In this document: positions 1 to 8,404 of the stretch, one piece after another
Position numbering within the stretch: position 1 is the stretch's first letter
How the letters are laid out: each line of letters starts with the position of its first letter
Assembly (NCBI RefSeq): GCF_029953285.1
Contig: NZ_JASAOI010000014.1
Span: forward strand, 186,001 to 250,000
Direction: 5' to 3'
From: Yinghuangia seranimata
GTDB lineage: Bacteria; Actinomycetota; Actinomycetes; Streptomycetales; Streptomycetaceae
Length of the DNA: 64,000 bases
The notes under the pieces: generated by a model
Database searches by the model: none
What the model was told of the DNA's origin: nothing
What the model saw: the letters and a program-made list of their open reading frames with translations, nothing else
Made by a program: the position numbers and the translations under genes

Positions 1-674
1 AGTTCCTCGGCGGGCACGGCACCGCGATCGGCGGCGTCGTGGTCGACGCCGGGACCTTCGACTTCGGCGCGCACCCCGACCGGTTCCCCGGGTTCACCGC
101 GGCCGACGAGAGCTACGGGGGCCTGCGCTACTGGCCGGACCTGGGCGCGGGGGCGTACGCGGCCAAGCTCCGCGTCCAACTGCTGCGCGACGTCGGCGCG
201 TCCATCGCACCGCTGACCAGCTTCCTCATCCTGCAGGGACTGGAGACCCTGTCGCTGCGCCTGGAACGGCACGTCGCCAACGCGTCCGCGATCGCCCGCT
301 GGCTCGCCGACCGCGACGACGTCGAACGCGTGCACTACGCCGGACTGCCCGACAGCCGCTGGTACGACGCCGCCGCGCGCTACCTCCCGCGCGGCGCCGG
401 CGCCATCGTCGCGTTCGAACTCAAGGGCGGCGTCGAGGCCGGCCGGCGGTTCGTCGACGCGCTGACCCTGTTCAGCCACCTCGCCAACATCGGCGACGTG
501 CGCAGCCTCGTCATCCACCCCGCCTCCACGACGCACGCGCAGCTCACCCCCGAGCAGCAGGCCGCCACCGGCGTGACGCCCGGCCTGGTACGGCTGTCCG
601 TCGGCATCGAGGACCTCGACGACCTGACCGCCGACCTCGAAGCCGGGTTCGCCGCGGCCCGCGCGACCGCGTAA
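1..674 (+). CDS. metY: O-acetylhomoserine aminocarboxypropyltransferase (sulfhydrylase), C-terminal part
   Basis: This is the C-terminal two thirds of a PLP-dependent Cys/Met-metabolism enzyme that makes homocysteine from O-acetylhomoserine and sulfide. The reading frame is already open at base 1. The first full codons read FLGGHGTAIGG, and in this family the residue just before is the PLP-binding lysine, so bases 1-2 (AG) are probably the end of that AAG codon. Downstream family blocks include GGLRYW, a TSFLILQGLETL segment and LVRLSVGIEDLDDL near the end. metX follows after 9 bp on the same strand, so substrate synthesis and use are encoded together. The N-terminal part and promoter lie outside the window. 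Assignment to metY rather than metB or metZ rests on the neighbour and on the GGHGTAIGG block. Confidence 0.92.
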   Translation, partial: FLGGHGTAIGGVVVDAGTFDFGAHPDRFPGFTAADESYGGLRYWPDLGAGAYAAKLRVQLLRDVGASIAPLTSFLILQGLETLSLRLERHVANASAIARWLADRDDVERVHYAGLPDSRWYDAAARYLPRGAGAIVAFELKGGVEAGRRFVDALTLFSHLANIGDVRSLVIHPASTTHAQLTPEQQAATGVTPGLVRLSVGIEDLDDLTADLEAGFAAARATA

Positions 675-683
675 GGCCGCGCC

Positions 684-1799
684 GTGACCACCGCACCACC
701 CCGGCTCGCCGCCCGGCGCACGATCGTCCTCGACCGGCCGCTGCGCCTGGAGTGCGGGGCCGAACTGCCGGACGTGCGCGTCGCGTACGAGACCTGGGGC
801 ACCCCCGCGCCCGACCTGTCCAACGCCGTGCTCGTGCTGCACGCCCTCACCGGCGACAGCCACGTGGCGGGCGACGCGGGGCCCGGGTTCCCGACCGCCG
901 GGTGGTGGGACGGACTCGTCGGGCCCGGCCGCGTGCTGGACACCGACCGGTGGTTCGTCGTCGCCCCGAACGTCCTCGGCGGCTGCCGCGGGACGACCGG
1001 CCCCGCCTCACCCGCCCCCGACGGGCGGCCGTGGGGCAGCCGGTTCCCGCGGCTGACGATCCGCGACCAGGTCGCCGCCGAGACGGCGTTCGCCAATACG
1101 CTCGGCGTCGGCCGGTGGGCGGCCGTCGTCGGCGGGTCCATGGGCGGCATGCGCGCGCTGGAGTGGGCGGTCACCCACCCGCACCGGGTCGGCGCGCTCT
1201 TCCTCGTCGCGTGCGGCGCCGCCGCGAGCGCCGAGCAGATCGCCTGGTGCGCGACGCAGACGCACGCGGTACGCGGCGACCCGGGCTGGCACGGCGGCGA
1301 CTACCACCACCTGCCGCCCGACGCCGGCCCCTGGCGCGGCCTCGGGCTGGCGCGCCGCATCGCGCACATCACCTACCGCAGCGAGGCCGAACTCCAGGCC
1401 CGCTTCGGGCGCGACCGGCAGCCCGACGACGCGCCGCCGGGGCGGTACGCCGTCGAGTCGTACCTCGACCACCACGCGGCCAAACTGACCGCGCGGTTCG
1501 ACGCCGGCAGCTACGTGGTCCTCACCGAGGCCATGAACAGCCACGACGTGGGGCGCGGCCGAGGCGGCGTCGCCGACGCGCTGGCCCGGATCACGGCGCC
1601 GACCACCGTCGCGGCGGTGTCCAGCGACCGGCTCTACCCGCCCGCGCAGCAGCGCGCGCTGGCGGCGACGATCCCGACCGCGGGGCCGCTGCGGTGGGTG
1701 GACTCGCCGTACGGGCACGACGGCTTCCTGATCGAACTCGACCAGGTGGCGCCGCTCGTGGCCGAGACCCTGGCCGTGACGCGGGCCCGGGCGGCCTGA
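684..1799 (+). CDS. metX: homoserine O-acetyltransferase
   Basis: This alpha/beta-hydrolase-fold enzyme of 371 residues acetylates homoserine from acetyl-CoA, feeding MetY. The nucleophile elbow GGSMGG carries Ser152. The remaining triad members are seen as Asp315 (SSDRLYP) and His345 (YGHDGFL), in the usual order and spacing. An HALTGDSH block and PNVLGGCRGTTGP, both typical of the family, lie in the first third. The start is GTG 9 bp after the metY stop; no strong Shine-Dalgarno sequence is visible, as expected for a coupled second gene. Length is normal. Some actinobacterial MetX proteins may use succinyl-CoA instead, which cannot be decided here. The gene ends 16 bp from the convergent LysR gene. 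Confidence 0.93.
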   Translation: MTTAPPRLAARRTIVLDRPLRLECGAELPDVRVAYETWGTPAPDLSNAVLVLHALTGDSHVAGDAGPGFPTAGWWDGLVGPGRVLDTDRWFVVAPNVLGGCRGTTGPASPAPDGRPWGSRFPRLTIRDQVAAETAFANTLGVGRWAAVVGGSMGGMRALEWAVTHPHRVGALFLVACGAAASAEQIAWCATQTHAVRGDPGWHGGDYHHLPPDAGPWRGLGLARRIAHITYRSEAELQARFGRDRQPDDAPPGRYAVESYLDHHAAKLTARFDAGSYVVLTEAMNSHDVGRGRGGVADALARITAPTTVAAVSSDRLYPPAQQRALAATIPTAGPLRWVDSPYGHDGFLIELDQVAPLVAETLAVTRARAA

Positions 1800-1815
1800 C
1801 CCGGGGCCGCTTTGC

Positions 1816-2700
1816 TCAGATGTATTTGGTCTCCTCGACGCCCCGGGACCGCGCGTCTTCCAGCAGCGCCCGCGCTTCCAGGGTGAGCGGCCGCCGCGCC
1901 CATGCGAACGCCATCGTGCGGATCAACGGCGGTGAGAGCGAACGGACCGCGACCAAGGAGGCGAAGCGGTCGGCCAGATCGCGGTACCACAGCAGCGAGC
2001 CGTGCCCGGCAGCTACGCACGACACCCACGCGCCGCGCTCGTCGGTCTCCATCGCGACGGTCGGGACGACGCCGTGCCGGGCGAAGAGCTGCTCGAACTG
2101 GGCGCGGCGCTTGCTGCCCGGGGTGGGCATGATCAGCGGCAGGCCGCGCATGGCCTCCCACGGCACCGGGTCGGGCAGCCGCACCGCGGGCGGCGACAGC
2201 AGCACGATCTCCAGGTGCCGCAGCGGCATGACCTTGAGGTCGGACGGCGCCGGCAGGTCCACGAGGAGCAGGTCGACGGTGCCGGAACGCGCGGCCTCGG
2301 CGGCGGGTTCGGGGCCGTCGAACGGAATCACCTCGACCCGGCACCCCGGGTGCCGGGCGCGGAACTGCGGCACCACCGAGGTGATCAGCTCGATCGCGAG
2401 GCTCTGCGTACCGCCGAGGGTCAGTCGGCCGCTCGGCTCCTCGACGGGCGTCCGGAACGTCGCCTCGATCTCGCGGACGCCGCCGAGCAGCTTCTTCGCG
2501 AGCCGTGCGATCCGGGTGCCCTCCGGCGTCGGCACGACGCCGCGGCCGGAGCGCACGAACAGGTCGGCCTTGAGCTCGCGTTCGAGCGCCTGGAGGGAAC
2601 GGGACAGCGCCGACTGGTCGACGAACAGCGCCTGCGCGGCGGCGGTCATGCCGCCGTGCTCCACGACGGCGAGCAGGTAGCGCAGCTGTTGGAGGGTCAC
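1816..2700 (-). CDS. LysR-family transcriptional regulator
   Basis: A 294-residue LysR-type regulator. The N-terminal winged helix-turn-helix starts right at the initiator (VTLQQLRYLLAVVEHGGMT) and includes VDQSALSRSLQALE. The remainder has the two-lobed co-inducer-binding layout. The start is set by the GTG at 2700, whose last two bases overlap the TGA of the upstream TetR gene (GTGA, 4 bp). A longer reading into the TetR gene would be in another frame of that gene and is rejected. A LysR gene translationally coupled behind a TetR gene is an uncommon pairing. LysR proteins usually control divergent neighbours; here the nearest candidates are the SDR gene at 3476-4339 or the metY-metX pair. 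Confidence 0.9.
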   Translation of the reverse strand: MTLQQLRYLLAVVEHGGMTAAAQALFVDQSALSRSLQALERELKADLFVRSGRGVVPTPEGTRIARLAKKLLGGVREIEATFRTPVEEPSGRLTLGGTQSLAIELITSVVPQFRARHPGCRVEVIPFDGPEPAAEAARSGTVDLLLVDLPAPSDLKVMPLRHLEIVLLSPPAVRLPDPVPWEAMRGLPLIMPTPGSKRRAQFEQLFARHGVVPTVAMETDERGAWVSCVAAGHGSLLWYRDLADRFASLVAVRSLSPPLIRTMAFAWARRPLTLEARALLEDARSRGVEETKYI

Positions 2701-3320
2701 GGGGCCTCCGTGTCGGCGTCCGCGTGCGGGGCGTCGGGGCCGTTCGGCGCGTCGGGCGTGAGGATCGCGCGGAAGACGGTCTCGACGTACGCCCGTGGAA
2801 GCGGCTCCGGTGACGTCAGGCCGAGCAGCGAAAGCCCGTCCATGGCGGCCGCGAGGGCACGGGCCTTGACCGGGGTCGTGAGCGTCTCCAGTACCGCGAC
2901 CGTGGTGCTGGAGTACAGGCACGCCAGCTCCTTGAGCCGCGGCTGACGCATCGACGCGACGCTCAACTCGTGGTCGACGATCACGTGTTCCGTGAAGTCG
3001 TCGATGGCGAGGCACACCAGCTCGGTCATCGCCTCGGCCAGCTCCACTGCCGTCGGCTGCCCCAACTCGGTTGCCCACGCGTGCATATAGCCCGTGTACG
3101 CCCCCACCACGCGCTGCAACGCCGCGTGCCGCAGCTCGTCGAGCGTCGCGAAGTAGTAGGTGGTCGACCCGAGCGGCACTCCGGCGCGATGGGCGACCGC
3201 GCGGTGCGTCAAGCCCTCCATGCCGTGTGCCAGCAGCACGTCGACGGTCGCGGTGATGATCCGCTCGCGACGCTGCGGGTCGGCCGGACCTCGCGGTGGC
3301 CGGATCTGGTCGTGCTGCAT
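2697..3320 (-). CDS. TetR-family transcriptional regulator
   Basis: A 207-residue TetR-type repressor. The DNA-binding domain is at residues 15-65, with the family pattern RERIITATVDVLLAHGMEGLT followed by VAHRAGVPLGSTTYYF. The ligand-binding half (about 70-195) is not specific enough to predict an inducer. The ATG at 3320 is chosen because the HTH then begins at the usual distance; an open frame continues upstream but crosses the operator-like palindrome at 3343-3364. The stop overlaps the LysR start by 4 bp, so both regulators should be made from one mRNA. The palindrome 23 bp upstream suggests autoregulation. Confidence 0.9.
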   Translation of the reverse strand: MQHDQIRPPRGPADPQRRERIITATVDVLLAHGMEGLTHRAVAHRAGVPLGSTTYYFATLDELRHAALQRVVGAYTGYMHAWATELGQPTAVELAEAMTELVCLAIDDFTEHVIVDHELSVASMRQPRLKELACLYSSTTVAVLETLTTPVKARALAAAMDGLSLLGLTSPEPLPRAYVETVFRAILTPDAPNGPDAPHADADTEAP

Positions 3321-3342
3321 CGCGGTATCACGCCCCCTCGGA

Positions 3343-3364
3343 TATGTGTACCACAGTACAGATA
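3343..3364. promoter_or_regulatory. candidate TetR operator palindrome
   Basis: An inverted repeat with core TGTAC-N4-GTACA (3347-3360). It extends to TAT/ATA on each side with one mismatched pair between, giving 22 bp in total. It is AT-richer than its surroundings and lies 23 bp upstream of the TetR ATG. Size, symmetry and place fit a TetR autoregulatory operator; binding is inferred, not shown. Confidence 0.55.
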
Positions 3365-3429
3365 AGCGGAACGCGCGTACACAGAACGGGGAATCAGCGG
3401 CGACAAGGGCCGCGAGGGCACGCCGAAAC

Positions 3430-3459
3430 GCCCGCCTCCGCCGAACGGCGGGAGCGGGC
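3430..3459 (-). terminator. hairpin downstream of SDR gene
   Basis: A 13-bp stem with two mismatches in the middle and a GAAC-type loop. It starts 16 bp past the stop of the minus-strand SDR gene. Only a TTT follows on the minus strand, so this is a weak GC-hairpin terminator of the kind common in actinomycetes. Confidence 0.4.
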
Positions 3460-3475
3460 GCCGGGGCATTTCCGG

Positions 3476-4339
3476 TCAAGCCTGGCGCGGCTCCGGCCAG
3501 CCGGGCACCAGGCCGAGGTCCTTGCAGACCTTCTGCGCGCGCACGATCTCACCGCGGTACGCGTCCGCCTCGGGCGCCGACGCCAGCCACCCGATGACCG
3601 CGCCCGGCACCTCGGCGGGCGCGCTGCGGAAGTGCGCCTCCAGGTGCTTGCCCGAACCGCGGGCCTTCTGGGCCTCCGTCAGGATGTGGCCGGGGTCGAC
3701 GTTGAACGCCCGCAGGCCGCGCTCGTGGAACTCGGCGTGCAGCACGCCCGCAACGCGCGCGAACGCGGCCTTCGACGCGGCGTACGCGAGACCCCAGCCG
3801 CCGGCGCCGGCCGGGCCGGGCGGGTTCATGCTGGCCGAGCCGGACGTCATGTTGATGACGTACGAGCGCTCCTGCTTGAGCAGGTGCGGCAGCATGCGCT
3901 GGAGCAGGACTATCTGGTGCAGGTAGTTGCCGGTCAGCATGTTCTGCGCGGCGTCGAGCGGCAGGTCCAGGAACCGGTCCATGGCGCCGGGGCCCTGGTA
4001 GATCGCGTTGTTGAAGAGCACGTCGACCCGGCCCCACGTGTCCAACGCGGTGTCGCAGGCGGCCTCGACCGACGCGCGGTCCATCAGGTCCATGCGCACG
4101 ACCAGCGCCCGCCGGCCGAGCGCCTCGACCTCGCGCGCGGTCGTCTCGAGGCTGCCGGCCACGGCGACGGCCTCCTGCGAGCCGCCCGACGTGGTGGGCC
4201 CGCCGCGACCCTCACCCTCGTGCAGCGTGCGGGCGGTCAGGACCAGGTCGTACCCGGCCTCGGCGAGCGCGAGCGCGCCGCAGCGGCCGATGCCGCGGCT
4301 CGCACCGGTGACGAACGCGACGGGTGTTGAGGTGCTCAT
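3476..4339 (-). CDS. short-chain dehydrogenase/reductase (SDR)
   Basis: A 287-residue NAD(P)-dependent oxidoreductase of the classical SDR family. The cofactor motif TGASRGIG is at the N terminus. NNAIYQ replaces the usual NNAG-type block, and the catalytic YAASK (Y-x3-K) is in the second half. A loop, RTLHEGEGRGGPTTSGG, is inserted after strand 2, longer than usual and rich in glycine. The ATG at 4339 is preferred over a GTG three codons upstream; an AGGG lies about 9 bp before it. The C terminus (KVCKDLGLVPGWP) looks like a substrate-side tail. Substrate unknown. It sits upstream of the TetR-LysR pair on the same strand, which may regulate it. Confidence 0.85.
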   Translation of the reverse strand: MSTSTPVAFVTGASRGIGRCGALALAEAGYDLVLTARTLHEGEGRGGPTTSGGSQEAVAVAGSLETTAREVEALGRRALVVRMDLMDRASVEAACDTALDTWGRVDVLFNNAIYQGPGAMDRFLDLPLDAAQNMLTGNYLHQIVLLQRMLPHLLKQERSYVINMTSGSASMNPPGPAGAGGWGLAYAASKAAFARVAGVLHAEFHERGLRAFNVDPGHILTEAQKARGSGKHLEAHFRSAPAEVPGAVIGWLASAPEADAYRGEIVRAQKVCKDLGLVPGWPEPRQA

Positions 4340-4429
4340 GCTTCGCACCCTGGCAGAGGTGTTTGACTTTGTCCAGCACTCTCGCTCGGTGGTGGGGCTC
4401 GGGCGGGAACACCCCGGATCCGCGGGCCG

Positions 4430-5830
4430 CTACACGCCGCGGGTGAGCCGCTCCGCCTTCGCCCGGGCCGCCGCGGCCTCGGCCTCGCGGCCCAGACGCT
4501 CCGCGAGACGGGCCTGCGTCAGCCAGTTGTACGGGCTGGTCGGGCGCAGGCCGAGGCGTTCGCTCAGCAGGGTGCGGGCAAGGTCGTCGCGGCCCGCGCG
4601 GATCGCGGCCTCCAGCAGGGTCTTCTGCACCGCGTCGCGCTGCGCGTGGCTGCCGCCGTACAGGTTCAGGCGCAGCCGCAGCGGGGCCAGCACGTCGACC
4701 GCCTCGCCGTAGCGGCCCTGGGCGAACGCGATCAGCGCGTGGCAGACCGGGACGCCGATCTCCTCGGTCATCATGTGGTTCGTGACACCCGGATGCGGTG
4801 CGGCCAACCACCGCCTCCGGTCGCGCAACAGCCCCTCGGCCTCGGCGAAGCGGCCCGCGCCCAGGTAGGCCATCACCGCGTGCGTGTCGTTGAACGCGTA
4901 GTACGGGCCGTCGTTGCGCCCCGCCCACGCGTCGGCCAGCGCTGACCACCGGTCGCCGACGTCCTGACGAGCCAGGTACAGGCGCCACAACAGGGCCGAC
5001 GCGTCCAGGAGTTCCATCGCCTGCCCGGCGGACTCCTTGTTGTGGAGGGCCGCGTCGTACACCGCCAGTGCACGCGCGACGTCGCCGACCTCGATCGCGA
5101 ACAGGGCGTAGTGCCACCAGTTGTGCACCGTAAGGAAGTTCCCTGCCGACCAGTCCTCGGTGCGGGCGTCGAGGAACGCGACACCCTCGCCGAACCGGCC
5201 CTGCATCTCGTACGTGTGCACCACCGCGTGCACGGCCCACACGTCCCGCGGATTCGCCGCGACCGCGGCGAGCCCGACCGGCTCCGAACGGTCGTAGTGC
5301 CCGGCCTCCTCCAGGCCGAACGCGTACATCCCGCACAGGTGTCCGTAGTGCGGGTCGTCCTCGTCCCACGCCGACAGCGCACCGCCGACCCGGTCCCGCA
5401 GCCGGACCGCGTCGCCGGTCAGGAAGTCGATCTGGTGCCCGACCATCAACGCGAGCGCGTCACGCGGGTACGCGACGGTCAGCTCCCCGAGCAGCCGCCC
5501 CGCCGCGAGGATGTCCCCGTCCAGCCACGCACTCGCCGCGTCGACGTGCGCCAGCTCCCGGGGCGTCGCCGACGCCCGCTCGAGCCCCGCCCGGAAACGC
5601 ACGAAGTCCTCCCGCGCCTCCGCCGCGTCGTGCTCCTCGGTCGCCAACAGCCCCAGATACGCCGCGAACACATGCGGCAACGGCGCCTCGGGCGCGACCT
5701 CCCGCGCCGCCGCCAGGTTCCCGACCACCGCCGGCCGAAAGAACAACAGGTCGTCCAGGGCCCGTTCGAACAGCGCGACCCCCTCCGCGCCGATCCCGCT
5801 CAACTCCAGCCCGTGCCGGTCCGCCGTCAT
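4430..5830 (-). CDS. tetratricopeptide-repeat protein, TTC38-like
   Basis: A 466-residue alpha-helical protein made of degenerate TPR-type helix pairs throughout, for example AHYLGLL-like segments near residue 55, a LEEAGHYDRSEPVGLAAV stretch near 190 and LAERLGREAEAAAARAKA at the end. A central WAVHAVVHTYEMQGRF and VHNWWHYALF block matches what I know of the TTC38 group (a eukaryotic and bacterial TPR family with no known enzyme activity). The ATG at 5830 has AGGAGG 6 bp upstream. An open frame runs much further upstream, but it is antisense to the MMPL gene and is a composition artefact. Role unknown; probably a cytoplasmic scaffold. Confidence 0.75.
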   Translation of the reverse strand: MTADRHGLELSGIGAEGVALFERALDDLLFFRPAVVGNLAAAREVAPEAPLPHVFAAYLGLLATEEHDAAEAREDFVRFRAGLERASATPRELAHVDAASAWLDGDILAAGRLLGELTVAYPRDALALMVGHQIDFLTGDAVRLRDRVGGALSAWDEDDPHYGHLCGMYAFGLEEAGHYDRSEPVGLAAVAANPRDVWAVHAVVHTYEMQGRFGEGVAFLDARTEDWSAGNFLTVHNWWHYALFAIEVGDVARALAVYDAALHNKESAGQAMELLDASALLWRLYLARQDVGDRWSALADAWAGRNDGPYYAFNDTHAVMAYLGAGRFAEAEGLLRDRRRWLAAPHPGVTNHMMTEEIGVPVCHALIAFAQGRYGEAVDVLAPLRLRLNLYGGSHAQRDAVQKTLLEAAIRAGRDDLARTLLSERLGLRPTSPYNWLTQARLAERLGREAEAAAARAKAERLTRGV

Positions 5831-6130
5831 AGGCCCTCCTCTCCGACGACCCCGAGCCCGTCCACCGACCCGCCCGCGCCGCCGACATCCATCCGCAGTA
5901 CGCACCTCGCGCCCCCGATTACACCGCGAATCCCCCCACCCCCGCCCCACACACCACCCGTTCGGTCGCGTACCCGTGCTCCGCGCCGCGTGCAGCGCGC
6001 GGTGGGTCCAGTCGCTTGCCGGTGGGGGTCTAGACCCACCCCCCTTCGGCGGCTGGGGGCAATGTCCGTATGCCTGCGCGCCAGAAGACTCGTGGTCGTG
6101 AAGGAGACCACGCACACGAGGGGGCCGGAG
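5831..6130. other. divergent promoter region, TPR gene / MMPL gene
   Basis: 300 bp without a gene between two divergent starts. The only clear structure is a perfect palindrome GGGTCTAGACCC (6025-6036) with further, imperfect symmetry outside it (GGTG/CACC-type), about 95 bp before the MMPL ATG. It could be an operator for the exporter. No regulator gene is adjacent. No convincing -35/-10 pair was found. Confidence 0.4.
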
Positions 6131-8335
6131 ATGGGCAGGCAGCGTAGGGCTACGACGGTGCGGATGGCGCGGTGGAGTGCTACGCATCCGTGGCGGGCGA
6201 TCGGCATGTGGATCGTGTTCGTGGTCGTCTGCGTGGTGGTCGGTGGGATGGCCGGGACGCACAAGGCCACCAGCGCGGACACCGGGGTCGGGGAGTCGGG
6301 GCGGGCCGGGGACATCGCGCGGCAGTACGGGCTGGTGGCGCCCGCGTCGGAGAACGTGCTGATCACGGCGAAGTCCGGGGCGCTGGACCAGGCCACCGCC
6401 GAGCGCGCCGCGGCCGCGGTCACTGCGGGGATGAAGGGGCTCAAGGAGGTCGCGAACGTCGGTGCGGTGATGGTGTCCGCCGACAAGTCCGCCTACCTGG
6501 TCCCCGTCGAGTACAAGGGCGACCCGAAGGACGCGTCCAAGCACGTCGACCCGATCATCAAGGCCCGCAAGGACGTCGAGAAGCGGTTCCCGACACTGCG
6601 GTTGGAGGAGATGGGCGACGGGTCGGGCGCCAAGGGCATCTCCGAGCAGATCGGCAAGGACCTCGGCCAGGCCGAGCTGTTCAGCCTCCCGGTGACGCTG
6701 ATCATCCTGATGGTCGCGTTCGGCGCGCTGCTCGCCGCCGCGGTGCCGGTGCTGCTGGCGATCACCGCGGTCCTCGGGTCTGTGGGCCTGTTCGGCCTGG
6801 CGTCGGCGGTGTTCCCCGACCCGGGCAGCGCCGCGAACGTGATCATGATGATCGGCATGGCGGTCGGCGTGGACTACTCGCTGTTCTACGTGCGGCGTGA
6901 GCGCGAGGAACGGGCCAAGGGGCTCGGGAAGATCGACGCGATCGAGGTCGCGGCGCAGACGTCGGGTCACGCGGTGGTCGTCTCCGGCTTCGCGGTCGCG
7001 GTGTCGATGGCGGGCATGTATGTGGCGGGGGACGCGATCTTCTCGGGGCTGGCCACCGCAGGGATCATCGTCGTGCTCGTGGCGATGCTGGGCTCGCTGA
7101 CCGTGCTGCCCGCGCTGCTGGCCAAGCTCGGCAACAAGATCGACCGGCCGCGCGTCCCGCTGCTGTGGCGCCTGACCGCCCGCCAGGACCGCGAGCCGCG
7201 TGTGTGGAAGGCCATGCTCAAGCCGGCCCTGAACCACCCGAAGGCGACGCTCGCGGTGTCGGTGCTCGCGCTGGTCGCTCTCGCGCTGCCCACGTTCGGC
7301 ATGAAGCTGCAGAACACCGGCATCGACGACTTCCCGCGCTCGATGCCCATGATGCAGACCTACGACCGCATGACCGCCGCGTTCCCGAACAAGCACGTCT
7401 CCAGCGAGATCTACGTCGTCGCCCCGGCCGGCCGGAACGCCGAGGCGCGCGCCGCGCTGGAGCAGGCCGTCGCCCGCACCGGCACCAGCGCCCTGTTCAC
7501 CCACGACACCCAGCCCGCCGACATCAAGGCGTCCGCCGACGGCCGCGCGTTCCGCGCCAAGGTGACCGCGCCGTTCGGGAGCACCAGCAAGCAGGCCAAG
7601 GACGCGCTGAAGGAGCTCCGCGACACGATCCTGCCGCAGACCGTCGGGAAGGTCTCCGGCGCCGAGTTCGCGGTGGCGGGGGAGACCGCGGACAACCTCG
7701 ACTACGCGCAGCACGTCAAGGACAAGCTCCCGCTGGTCATCGGGTTCGTGCTGCTGCTGACCTTCGTGATGATGGCGTTCACGTTCCGCTCGGTGGTCGT
7801 CGCCCTCACCGCGATCGCGATCAACCTGCTGTCCGCCATGGCAGCGTTCGGCCTGCTGGTGGCGGTGTTCCAGCACACCTGGGCGGAAGGCCTCCTCGAC
7901 TTCACGTCCAACGGCACGGTGATCGCCTGGCTTCCGCTGTTCCTCTTCGTGGTCCTGTTCGGACTGTCCATGGACTACCACGTGTTCGTCGTCAGCCGGA
8001 TCCGCGAGGCGGCGCTGACCGGGATGCCGACGAAGAAGGCGGTGGAACGCGGGATCACCGGCTCCGCCGGCGTGGTCACCAGCGCGGCGATCGTCATGGT
8101 GTCGGTGTTCGCGGTGTTCGCGACGCTGAGCATGATGGACATGAAGCAGATGGGCGTCGGCCTCGCCGCCGCGGTGCTCATCGACGCGATCGTGGTCCGC
8201 ATCGTGGTGCTGCCCTCGCTGATGGTGCTGCTCGGGCACCGCAACTGGTGGCCGTCGAAGATGCCCCGGGGCGTCGAGGACGGGCCGCGGCACCGGATGA
8301 CCGACCGGCCGACCGTGCCGACGCCGCTCGGCTGA
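6131..8335 (+). CDS. MMPL-family RND-type transporter
   Basis: A 734-residue polytopic membrane protein of the MMPL/RND group, which exports lipids or hydrophobic compounds using proton flow. Two similar halves are visible. Each has one transmembrane segment (near residues 25-45 and 375-395), an extracytoplasmic domain, and a five-segment bundle (about 184-330 and 533-715). The halves carry the family GxxxDY-type motifs, GMAVGVDYSLFYV in the first and GLSMDYHVFVV in the second. The ATG at 6131 follows a GGGGG run; the next in-frame Met is at 6170. There is no adjacent lipid-synthesis gene, so cargo is unknown. A 19-bp inverted repeat ends the transcript. Confidence 0.93.
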   Translation: MGRQRRATTVRMARWSATHPWRAIGMWIVFVVVCVVVGGMAGTHKATSADTGVGESGRAGDIARQYGLVAPASENVLITAKSGALDQATAERAAAAVTAGMKGLKEVANVGAVMVSADKSAYLVPVEYKGDPKDASKHVDPIIKARKDVEKRFPTLRLEEMGDGSGAKGISEQIGKDLGQAELFSLPVTLIILMVAFGALLAAAVPVLLAITAVLGSVGLFGLASAVFPDPGSAANVIMMIGMAVGVDYSLFYVRREREERAKGLGKIDAIEVAAQTSGHAVVVSGFAVAVSMAGMYVAGDAIFSGLATAGIIVVLVAMLGSLTVLPALLAKLGNKIDRPRVPLLWRLTARQDREPRVWKAMLKPALNHPKATLAVSVLALVALALPTFGMKLQNTGIDDFPRSMPMMQTYDRMTAAFPNKHVSSEIYVVAPAGRNAEARAALEQAVARTGTSALFTHDTQPADIKASADGRAFRAKVTAPFGSTSKQAKDALKELRDTILPQTVGKVSGAEFAVAGETADNLDYAQHVKDKLPLVIGFVLLLTFVMMAFTFRSVVVALTAIAINLLSAMAAFGLLVAVFQHTWAEGLLDFTSNGTVIAWLPLFLFVVLFGLSMDYHVFVVSRIREAALTGMPTKKAVERGITGSAGVVTSAAIVMVSVFAVFATLSMMDMKQMGVGLAAAVLIDAIVVRIVVLPSLMVLLGHRNWWPSKMPRGVEDGPRHRMTDRPTVPTPLG

Positions 8336-8345
8336 CCTCCACGGA

Positions 8346-8395
8346 GAACGGGCCTGGGGCCGCGACGGGAAACCGCCGCGGCCCCAGGCCCGTTC
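8346..8395. terminator. bidirectional hairpin terminator
   Basis: A perfect 19-bp inverted repeat (8346-8364 with 8377-8395, loop of 12) exactly between the convergent MMPL and saccharopine-dehydrogenase-like genes. There is no T-tract, as often in high-GC bacteria. Its place between two stops supports termination from both sides. Confidence 0.75.
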
Positions 8396-8404
8396 GCGTG
8401 CCGC

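Noticed and set aside
5831-8293. Long upstream extension of the TPR gene antisense to the MMPL gene
   Set aside because: The ATG at 5830 has an ideal ribosome-binding site, and the extension is low-complexity shadow sequence.
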